DNA from: Dermanyssus gallinae
Lineage: Eukaryota; Arthropoda; Arachnida; Mesostigmata; Dermanyssidae
Length of the DNA stretch: 64,000 nt
Direction: 5' to 3'
Assembly (NCBI GenBank): GCA_003439945.1
Contig: QVRM01002436.1
Coordinates: 186,001-250,000 of the forward strand
Within the stretch, counting starts at the first letter, position 1. Each line of letters begins with the position of its first letter. The notes beneath the pieces were generated by a model that saw nothing but the letters and a program-made list of their open reading frames with translations, was not told the DNA's origin and searched no databases. Made by a program: the position numbers and the translations under genes. This document shows, in pieces, positions 54,965 through 64,000 of the stretch.

Positions 54965-56130
54965 AGGAGCTGCTACTGGCTCTGATGTGATGGAGGTTCT
55001 CTCAGGTTGCAAGACTGTCGGGACTGTTGCCCGGCTTTCCTCTGTTCCCCAGGAAGTTCCGGCTACTCTTGAGAGGCGGTTGGCCAAGTGGAATATGCGA
55101 TATCATGCATTCATTGGAAAGGCCCTCACCAAGGTTTCTTTCTTCTGAGATCCTAAGTTTCAGCACTGCGTCTCCGCACTTGTGAACAGTCTGCCCTGTT
55201 CCGAGGTGCAGACTGTTACTCCGGGACTCCTTGAGCAACCTAGCGACAGCTTGCTGGCTGCGATATAGGCCGTGCTGAAACTCAGCCTGTCCACAAATGC
55301 ACGCCAGCAAGCCTTATTTCCCGTTCTTTCGGGTGGCCTAGGGTTGCCTGATGCTGATGATTATCCTACCGGAGATCTGGCAGCTTTTCTTCATATGTTT
55401 ATGCAACAGGCTAGAATCTTCTCAATGCCGTCGTCTTTACAGACCTAGACTGTAAACTAAACTGGAAACAAGTCGCCTTGGCGCCAGGGTAAATAGTCGG
55501 CGACCTCAAATGAGTAGAGAGTCGAAAACCTCATTCCGGGGTACTCCACGAACGCTGATAGGGCTACGCACCGTCTCATCCAAAAAGACTCACGTACGGC
55601 TCTAAATTCTACCCTGTGCCCGGATCGGAACTCTCTTAGAAGACGGATCGGTGAGGATCGCCATCGGACTTTGTTTAGGGGCAACCCTGGTTTACCCTCA
55701 CGGACGGGCGGCACGGGCTGGTCTGTATCGTTAGCGCAGACGGACAAGCAAATCACTAGGTCTACAACCATGAATGACACCTCCAACAGAGCTTTACGAT
55801 TCAGTGTCCTACCGTGCGTCCTCGAACCCGTTGGACTTGACAGGGAGGGCGGGAAGAGAATTGATGATCTGACTTTTACCCCGTCCGAGAGCGGGACGCG
55901 ATCGTTACTGACTCATTAGGCCCTTTAATGGTCAGTGCTGACTTGGCCCGGGTCGGCTCCCCGAGGCAGGCAAGGTGAGAATGTACCAGAACATGGGGTA
56001 CCCGTATGGGTTGCATTCGCCTTTGAGACCCTTGGCGGGCCGGGCTCGTTCAATGGCTGAGTCCTACACTAGACACGTTTGCAGACACTTAAATATCATG
56101 TCCCACCTATGTGGTTATATATATAGATTT
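54965..56130 (+). pseudogene. RTE-like retrotransposon 3' part, copy 6
   Basis: On the + strand with several stops: ATLERRLAKWNMRYHAFIGK, then TNARQQALFPVLSGGLGLPD and LAAFLHMFMQQA. This is the connector after the reverse transcriptase, where intact elements read QAxLPVxxGGLGLRxAxxLAxxAFL. At 55780-55915 LRFSVLPCVLEPVGLDREGG and RIDDLTFTPSESGTRSLL mark the decayed RPDxVT core. EAGKVRMYQNMGYPYG, then RPLAGRARSMAE (about 55970-56055), ends the recognisable part. The last section is the same subfamily as copy 5. This is the longest stretch of the element in the window after copy 4. Confidence 0.7.
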
Positions 56131-58451
56131 ATGCACTTGAACGGCGCGTGTAGGTTGCCAGCCAAATGTTCGCAACTAAACGTATCATGTTTAGTGAACT
56201 CTCAAGAAACATTTTTGAGTGAGCGGTTATTTTGAGTAGCAAGACCCTGCCTGCATTTCAGATAGGTCTCGGTGGCTTCTTTACTAAAACACGGTTCACT
56301 CGTTATCAAACAAAAGTATTTACAAAAGTATTTTTGTGTCACGCTTCCTTTATTGAGTTCGGTTTAGTAAAAGCCGACTATACGACAAAGAATAGAAGCT
56401 TCGAAAAGTCCCCTCTAAGTTTTAAATATGCCAGACTGTTGTTTATCTGACCATATATATATATATATATCATCGACGTAGGAGCATGCTACATTGTTTT
56501 TGCTTGGAGTAGCATTAAACGAGTACTTTCGAGGGCGCGCAGCACCGTTAGGCTTAGCAGCATTTCCACTGCCAAATTAGCGGCGGCCGTTGATGATAGT
56601 GCATTGGTGTCTTTTGGGGTGTAGGGAGGGGGGTTACGGCCATCTTTGCTGATGTGTCGCCGCCTGCTCGCATTGTTGGCTGAGACCACTCGAGCAGTGA
56701 TTGTGGCTGAGCGTATCCTTTCTCAAAGGAGACGTGAGGAAGGGGTGGCGCCCTTCTATCCATACACACGTATCGTTGAATCTGTCGTCTGCTGATAAGA
56801 CTCTAAGAGGCCAGACGTTGCCCGATTTAGACACATACGAAAGGGCACTAAGGGCAACTGTGGCATCTGCTTCTACGGTTCTACTGTAACGTTTTTTTGT
56901 TTCAGACAACGGAAACGCTTTTTCCTCTCGTTTACCTTTCCGTCCAGTAGATTCGTATTCAATCAGATTTCCGTTCTTGTTTTGCGGCTTTGAACATCTG
57001 CACCCCTGACGATTGCAGCCTTGCAATGCTCGTCTATGGCATTGGCGTGTGTTTCTATTCAGCTAGCCTGGCCTGGAAACGTTCAAATAATCACAGCGCT
57101 GCGCTATCCATATCTAGCAGAGGGTCTGATAGAATCCAGCCGTGTTTCACGTCTCTACTCAAAGAGAGTCTTCAAAGCGAGACAAACGTGGACGATTGTC
57201 TGTTTGTTTGCATCGCTTACGAGTATTAGCGACTTTTGAGACAAATGACCACGAAACACTCCACTGGAAGACTGATAACGAAGATCGCTGCGCCTCCGCA
57301 TATCGCAGACATACAGAACAGCGCCCAGTGTATGTCTCTTGTTCATTAAGATTATACAATATATAGCGGACCGAGTTTTTCATTGAGCGCAGAACATATT
57401 ATGCGGCAGTGACCGCGTTTGCGTAAAAAATGTCTGGAGACCATGTGGTGGTGCAGCAAATGCAGCATTCCGAGGATATGAGAACAAAATTCAAAATGCC
57501 GATATAGATATTGAGCCATAGGAGGCGCAGGATTTGTAGGAAAATGGGTGGCGTTCTACACGCGCACGCTTTGTAGGGGCCATGATTTGCCATTGATGCT
57601 GTGTTGGCGCTGACCGCGTGAAAGGTGACGGCAGACAAAATACGATGTTCATTTTGGATATTTCAGTTGTCTCGTGATTTCCATACGTCCTTGAAGTGTC
57701 TCTGAGTAAGCTTTCCAGTGGGGTTACTTTCCCATTTCACGACTGCGGCAAGTGCATAGGGAGGCACCCAGAGATTTTCGGACCCCAAACATAGGTATGG
57801 GCCGACGTAGACCCGTACCCACACGAGTAGTCGGTGTCTATAAGTTGACTTTATATCAATAATCGATGAATATTGCGTTCCCTTTGAGCTATTCTTGCCC
57901 CTTCCAGACGAACCATACCGTTATTCGAGATTGAACTTCTGAGCTGGTTAGACTGGGCAACCATGTCATGCCTGGTTGAAGGACACGAGCCGTTGTCAAG
58001 GACTCTATGAGGCCCTTGCCCGTGCTACACTGATTGCATAACGAACGTTATAAAGTTTTGTCTTTGGCACGCCGTTTGTCCTGGCTGTTCGGAAGATTTC
58101 CATGGAGCATAATTACATTTGGGCATTTTTGTTCTGCATGAGCGCAAGTACCTAAGAAAAAGAGTTTAAAAGGTGTACCTGAGAGAGTGAAACAAACATA
58201 GAGCCGGTATCCGTGGGTTAAACAGGAAAGGGTAAAGTTACCTATTAAATAGAATTTCTGTAAGAGAGCGTGTTTCCACGGTGAGCGGGGTCTACAAAGT
58301 ATTTATGTCCAAACGTTTAGCTTAGCTAACATTTATCATTAACTATAATACAACTCATAAAATAAGTTAATGATTCTAGTTTTGTGGAGCATAAACATCT
58401 TAAAGATTTTAGGCAAGAATTATAAATAGGAGTGCCAGGGAGTCACAATCG

Positions 58452-58452
<1 letters not shown>
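56131..58452. other. Unassigned stretch
   Basis: Probably intron of the channel gene. Short (TA)n at 56453-56470. Overlapping 60-130-codon frames near 56490-57370 have no recognised domain. I looked for M4 here and did not find it. Confidence 0.4.

Positions 58453-58493
<41 letters not shown>
58453..58493. repeat. (TA)n microsatellite
   Basis: Pure TA run. Confidence 0.95.
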
Positions 58494-58496
<3 letters not shown>

Positions 58497-59218
58497 CTGT
58501 ACATGCCAAGATTTCTGGTGGAGCATTCCCGGAATGTAGCATGGCAGGGCCGAGCATTCAAGCATGATAATGATGAGAAACAGTTGGTTAGGGCCGAATT
58601 AGCGCTGAAAATAAAGCCTGAACTACTAGAACGTGGCCACTTTGACCTTTGGGCGGTTCAATCTTGAATGGACGAAACACCGACTTCTGTAGCCCTTCTA
58701 CGGTGACAAATTAGTTTGCGCCACAGTAAGGGCGCCTGGCCGTCTAGCACGCACGACACAATACACGTTGTGCACGCGCTTTCTCTCTTGTGTTGCTCTC
58801 TTTACGGCCACCGATTGCGCTCCGTATTTCACGCCCGCACAGACAACCGTACGTACAAGAGAAGGGAGACAATGAAACCCCAACCAGGGGCCCCTTTCAG
58901 CGGCCAAAGTCGCCACGATCACAATTTAGATTAGAGGGACATTAATCAAGAAAAAAGAGAGTATGAAGAGTATCCGTGTTCAACAGCTGATACACAGTTG
59001 ATGGCAAACCTTTGCAAATAGCAGCAGTCGACGTGGCTAGTTTTAGTAGCGCTTACTGGCTTGACGACGTGGCAGCATAAACCACTATAGGTTGTGACTT
59101 GGTAGGTTGTGGAACGCAGGCTTGCTATTTTTTGGCAACAGCTGAGCAATTGTCGTTTGTTTCTCACTTTAGTGTTTACCTGGAATACATTTTACCTATT
59201 CTCAAGTTATTTATATAA
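58494..59218. other. Unassigned stretch
   Basis: Nothing recognised. Confidence 0.4.
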
Positions 59219-59228
59219 GTATATATAT

Positions 59229-59301
<73 letters not shown>

Positions 59302-59308
59302 TTTTTTA
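59219..59308. repeat. (TA)n followed by a T-run
   Basis: TA run with a CACACA interruption near its left end, passing directly into about 24 consecutive T. Confidence 0.95.
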
Positions 59309-60263
59309 ACATATTCACAGTTTATTTTCAATATAATACATTATGTATGTGTTACACGTATCATGATGGATTAGCTAAGCCATTATATATGTTTATATAT
59401 ATGAATATATAAACCTGTCTAGACGACGATTTGCTCATGTTCCGACCGAAACACTTTTGGCTACCAAACATTCCGAATTTAAATCCTCGGGATTTACTTG
59501 TCTGGGAATAGGGCAATTTGAACGAAGCTCTAACAAGCATCCACACCCTAACACTTCATCATTACGCACTGCCATTTTGTTAGCATTTAAGAAATACTTT
59601 TAATATTTGACATTCGTCCCGGGACACGAAACAACGGGTCTTCGTGCAGTTTCGGTCTTGCCGAATATAAAAGCAAACGTCGGATACATTGGATAAACAG
59701 ACGCGCGAAGAACTACTGAACACAACGAGTTCAAACTCATTAATACAGGTTCCCTAATAGCAAAAATATAACAATTTCACTAGAGGCCACAGTTTATCTT
59801 GATTCAACGGGCGCATATGCAGCGTGCTCCAGAATTCGCCCTACAAGCTTTGAGGTCTAGCACAACTCGGCAAAAAAAATCCAATGGAACGAGGGGCGGA
59901 AATGTGCTCAAAAAGATTAGTAATTGAGCGTAAAAGTCAATCTATAAGCATTGCCAAAAGTTTTAATTCTTGATAATTATCCTTAATACAACACTTGTTT
60001 CGCTCTGAGCTAACGTAGTATGCAATTTAACAGATGTAAACTTTTATTCCAGACAGATGATTGGTTTATCGATACGATAACTGGGACTCTCGCAATCGCA
60101 GATCTAGTTAAGCTATATCAAGATAAAAACGATTGATACAACATTTTTTAGTATTTTTGCTATTGCTTCAAAAGAAGACATTCCCCTCGATTCATTAGAA
60201 AAATGATCTTTTCGTCGAGTAGTACTAGACCTCAAAGTTTGTTAGGCGATTTCTAAAGCATCT

Positions 60264-60265
<2 letters not shown>
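59309..60265. other. Unassigned stretch
   Basis: AT-rich, no feature recognised. Confidence 0.4.

Positions 60266-60336
<71 letters not shown>
60266..60336. repeat. (TA)n microsatellite
   Basis: Pure TA run of about 35 units, ending at the left end of a mariner fragment. Confidence 0.95.
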
Positions 60337-60337
60337 T

Positions 60338-60920
60338 AAGTGAATCAAAAAGTTCCTAGCATGGAATACAAGCAATGTACAAACAAGATTCATTGGAAGC
60401 TCAATACGTCTAGTCCAACTATCCTCAATAGCCTTCACATCACGGGCAAATTATTCAGAATCTTTAGACCCAAAGCGGTCGTCTACAGTGCATATCACAT
60501 CTTTTTGCTCTAATTTTTCTTTCCGGAGAGATACTTCTTGAGGTTTCCAAACAGATAGTAGTCGCACGGGGACAGGCACGGAGAACATGAAGGATGCTCG
60601 ACAATTTGAGACTTTGTCTCGCGTAGTTTGCTCATGGCAAATAGAACCATATGGGCGGGCGCCTTGTCGTAGTAAAGCAGCGCAGTCCACTTCTGCATAA
60701 CGGGCCATTGTGCTATGATGCTCCTCGACAGCTGATCTAAGAGTGCGGCGTAGTGTTCCCCAGTTAGAAATATAGCTATATCTGTAGAAAAGTAGATCAT
60801 TAATTAAATACCTCTTTTCCCCACAGTTTTCTCACCCGAAGCTGTTTTGGGCCATTTAAAACGTGACTTATCCTCGGTGTCCATAGCACCTCATTCAATT
60901 GAGGCAATCCATTTGATAAT
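60338..60920 (-). pseudogene. Decayed mariner fragment (C-terminal half)
   Basis: The minus strand reads VIIKWIASIE and then FKWPKTASGEK near the right side, continues with GEHYAALLDQLSRSIIAQW, and then VMQKWTALLYYDKAPAHMVL. This is the HxDNAPAH block with Asp kept but Asn changed to Lys. PSCSPCLSPCDYYLFGNLKK, containing the third catalytic Asp, follows. The N-terminal DNA-binding domain is missing. The left end, CTAAGTGAATCAAAAAGTTC, is a plausible mariner terminal repeat directly against (TA)n; its partner was not found. It belongs to neither of the subfamilies at 19632 and 41143 as far as I can judge. Confidence 0.7.
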
Positions 60921-62482
60921 GGTACTGTACGTTAGTGCATTCGATTCGTAAACTACAAATAATTTTGCTCTAATTATTGCTGTATTTAGGCTTTTCAAAA
61001 AAATTGTCTTAGAACTTCCGTGAAACGTCTCTCTGCGGCGCTGTAGTCGACATGAGCTTTTCGAATTTTATATGCCTTGCTGTCTATGCGAAATCTCCTC
61101 GTAGATCCAGCCAGCCTGTCAAGCAAGGAATAGCAGCAGAGCTGCGTCTTTATTGTCCTCGCCGTGTTGTTATTGTTGTTGTTGATGTTGTTGTTGTCGT
61201 AGCTGCAGTTGTTGTTGTTGCCGGTATTGTTATATATCTCATCTACATGTCTGGCTCTATCTGTCCTGCTTTGCGACGCCAATGGCACTGGAACAGGCGG
61301 TGGGGTGGAGTGGGGCGAGATGGGTGTAGACGATGCGATCGCTGGAGGATGTGGTAATACGGTCGCTGTATCGGGGGGACTCGCGTTTTTGGCCGTTCCC
61401 TACCCGGCATCGTGTCGTCGTCCTCAGTCGTCTAAGTCAATAAGAAGTCCCGGCCAGTGATTCACCTTTGAGACCTTTGGCGACCTTTGGACGCGCTTAC
61501 CGCACGACGACATTCAACCCTTCGATTATTGCCCTTTTTTTCTCTTTTGCTACGAGCGTCCGTGCGTGCGTGCCGGCGCGCCGTTTGCGTGCTCGTTATC
61601 TCGACTACGAGTGGGAACACGATTTGTAAACATGCTCAACTTGTTCTATTTCTTCCTCTGTCTCCCCGGCCATCGGTCAGCGGTGATGCTGGCCGCCGTT
61701 GTCACCCATTCACGCCTTGGGTAGACACTTTTACTCTATGCTCTTACCGCAACCAAGAGCGAGCGGGGCTGGATCCTGCACCGCTAACACTACCACCACC
61801 ACCACCACGAACAGGAACTTGCCACCGACAAGTACTCCGACGATTGCCTCCTTAACAACTCTATTGCCTCTATCGTGACTCGAAGGTCCTCCTGTTAGAC
61901 ATTCGTTCGCATTCAGCGTTAGCAGGTACATACGATCTTACTAAGTGGTTAGGTGCATAACCGATTATTTGTAGTGGTGGGACTTTACGTGAAGCCAGCC
62001 GCTAACGGGGATGGTGCCACTCGGTTTGACTGCGCAACGAAGTCACGCCTATACGGTCGTACACCGTGACGCGTGGTCAGTTAGTTACTACTGGTACCAC
62101 AGTTACACTAAATCAAGCCCAATCATTCGCTGAGAAGACCATCTTCTTTGAAACTTAGTCTGTGCTATATTGGGCTATGTTGATCCTCCTCGTGGGACCT
62201 TTTGCCGCTAGCGGCCTGATTTCTTCAGTCAGTTTACCAGTTAAACTGACGCATTATTAGCAATTTGGAAAATCGTTCTCCTCTGCCGTCGCTAGTGTTA
62301 CACGCAGAGTAACGTTCGTTTGTTGCATTTGGATCAGATGCTGAGACTGACACACTAACAGTGATAGTGTTTTTTTTCTAACTCTGTCAATATGGCGGCT
62401 GCTGCTGTCTGCGGCAACAATATTCGGTAACTGTTTGCTGTTGCCACTATTTCAATCTTAGTACGGCGTTACTACTAATGTC
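60921..62482. other. Unassigned stretch
   Basis: Contains a (GTT)n patch at about 61170-61225, a G-rich patch near 61300-61330, and a CCACCAC patch near 61790-61810. Val-rich frames here are repeat artefacts. Confidence 0.4.
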
Positions 62483-62483
62483 A

Positions 62484-62698
62484 TTTTTGTTTAAATCTAG
62501 TAAAATTTTCGGGCTGACCCTCAGCCAAGATTTAACGTCCACAGAGCTGTTTTTCACATTGCTTCATAGACAGGCCCCCATAAATACAAATGTGCAACGG
62601 TGGGGCTCGAACCCGCGCACCTATATGTGTCTCCTCTGGCTGCGAGGCAGAGGCTTAATCCTTCACGCCACCGAGCTCGACCGTTTTTGTTTAAATCT
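62484..62698 (-). mobile_element. SINE family A, complete, with 15-bp target duplication
   Basis: Direct repeats TTTTTGTTTAAATCT at 62484-62498 and 62684-62698 bracket a 185-bp element. The reverse complement has the head GTCGAGCTCGGTGGCGTGAA, a B box GGTTCGAGCCC, the body GCACATTTGTATTTATGGGG and GTCTATGAAGCAATGTG, and the tail GACGTTAAATCTTGGCTGAG ending AGCCCGAAAATTTTACT. The perfect duplication marks a recent insertion, as at 33105. Confidence 0.93.
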
Positions 62699-64000
62699 GT
62701 TAACGTAATATATACGGCTTTTTGTGCCACTGATCCGCCGTTGGTAGAACGGAAGGAAATTGCCTCGTTGCTCCTGCAGTATTATTTTCCTTCAAGCATG
62801 TTCTTTGCTAGAGCTTTGTATCCGCGATTCCTATGCTCTAGCAATGCCATAGTTCAATGATGAATTGCGCGTTGGAGAGTGGGTAGGGCTCACCAAGCGT
62901 CATTGCCTTATCGGCGGTGTCGTCATTCTATTATTGCCGCTACCTGGCTGATGTTAGTTGTTTTTACTAGAAGACGCGTTCTTCCGTCAAATCACTCGAC
63001 ACTCGACACACCTTCCCATGCGAGCTAATAATACCCTTGGCCTGGTCAGAAAGCTGCACTGGACGTCCATCGTCTTTCGACTAAGTATCGCCGTGACAGT
63101 TACAGTAGAGTTAACAGCAGCTAGGCTAGAGTAATACCTATTAATTATATCGTTTTCTTCTCTCCGCCGCCTTAGTCGCTGTTGTTGTTGTTGTTGTCGT
63201 TGATGTTGCTGTGTTTGCTCTTGTTATTGTTCTTGTTGTTGTCGTCTTCGTCGTGATTGCCACTGTTGCCACTATTACTATTACGTACGACGTATGTGTG
63301 GTAGCCTTCGCCGTTTTCGCCGTAATAGATTATGTTTACTTGTCAAACGTCAGCTTTAGCATTCGAGTCGTGTGGTGACAGGCGCACTGTTGCTTTCTTC
63401 AAGGGCAGACGGAAAAGCACGGCGCGTCACCGATCTCGATACTTTTGCGTCGCCCACTACGAGCTGGCCTACCTAAGGTTCAATGCTATGAGCGTATTAA
63501 AAGTGGCGAAAAGGTCGCCATTTATCGACAGCCATGCCTTCGATTTTTCTGCGTGCCGCCTCTGCTGTATGGTTCGGCGGGCTCGGTCGATTATGTTGTC
63601 CTGAAAACCACTGAAGTGACCGACTGCTTTGCCGAGTTATCCGGTAGCCGCCGTCATTAATTCGTCAATAACCAGCACCATCATCATTATCGGTCAAACA
63701 TTCAACCTGTTTCCATTCAACTCGGCACGTATATGACGTCCTTTCCTCAAGCAGCAGCGCCGCAAAAATATAAAACGTCGAGAACAGAAAATGAGCGGCA
63801 GCAGACAAGGGGTGATATGCAGATAAATAAAAAAAATCACATTTTAAGAGAAACACCAACATTAAACAGATTAGATGAACATAATAGAGAGAGTAGGAGC
63901 GAGAATGTTAACATAAAGGTCCAGACAAAGGTCCTGATGGTACTAGCGGGTGGGTTCATACGCACGTGGTTGTTTAGGCGATGTTCTCCAAGTCATCTTT
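62699..64000. other. Unassigned stretch
   Basis: Contains a (GTT)n-rich patch at 63178-63245. A + strand frame over 63445-63660 (GEKVAIYRQPCLRFFCVPPL) is open but unrecognised. No M4 exon of the channel was seen. Confidence 0.4.

Noticed and set aside
57021..57239. A frame with a late hydrophobic segment as the channel's M4 exon
   Set aside because: The basic and hydrophobic order only loosely resembles M4, it ends without the usual aromatic-rich helix, and the acceptor and phase do not fit the 53826 donor.
63445..63660. Protein-like + strand frame near the right edge
   Set aside because: No recognised family, no splice sites linking it to the channel, and two overlapping frames of similar length.

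Overview
The window is a piece of a repeat-rich nuclear genome from an animal, most likely an arthropod. An acarine (mite or tick) is my best guess, based on the channel gene, the tRNA-derived SINEs and the mariner, RTE-like and R1-like elements; the species cannot be read from the sequence. There are no operons, ribosome binding sites or long uninterrupted genes. Coding signal is short exons with GT-AG borders, separated by kilobases of intron.

The one host gene I can support lies on the + strand and spans most of the window. It is a Cys-loop ligand-gated anion channel of the pHCl (pH-sensitive chloride channel) type. Six exons are recognised: 18430-18494, 19254-19398, 27492-27679, 30793-31050, 39247-39354 and 53641-53826. 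Their phases fit together exactly. They encode most of the ligand-binding domain, the 13-residue Cys-loop, the second cysteine pair, M1, M2, M3 and the start of the M3-M4 loop. M4 and the stop codon are not seen and probably lie to the right. A candidate upstream exon ends at 13069; the signal-peptide exon is not identified.

The introns and flanks are full of mobile DNA. 1-3.9 kb: a mariner relic, a decayed reverse transcriptase and two SINEs. 13.5-14.7 kb: two SINEs of different families. 19.6-20.9 kb: a full-length mariner (1290 bp, 28-bp inverted repeats) whose transposase frame is intact apart from a lost start codon and three stops. 21.1-21.9 kb: the 3' end of an R1/jockey-type retrotransposon. 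34.0-38.2 kb: a young compound LTR element, LTR-internal-LTR-internal-LTR, on the minus strand, internally deleted and non-autonomous. 38.3-38.9, 43.6-45.8, 51.9-52.3 and 55.0-56.1 kb: fragments of one RTE-like non-LTR family. 41.1-42.3 and 60.3-60.9 kb: two more decayed mariners. 47.8-48.3 kb: another reverse transcriptase relic. Six copies of one tRNA-derived SINE family and four of a second are scattered through the window.

More than thirty (TA)n tracts punctuate the sequence, and several mobile elements sit inside or directly against them. The most unusual structures are the compound LTR element and, inside it, two tandem hairpins whose stems differ by a compensated base pair.
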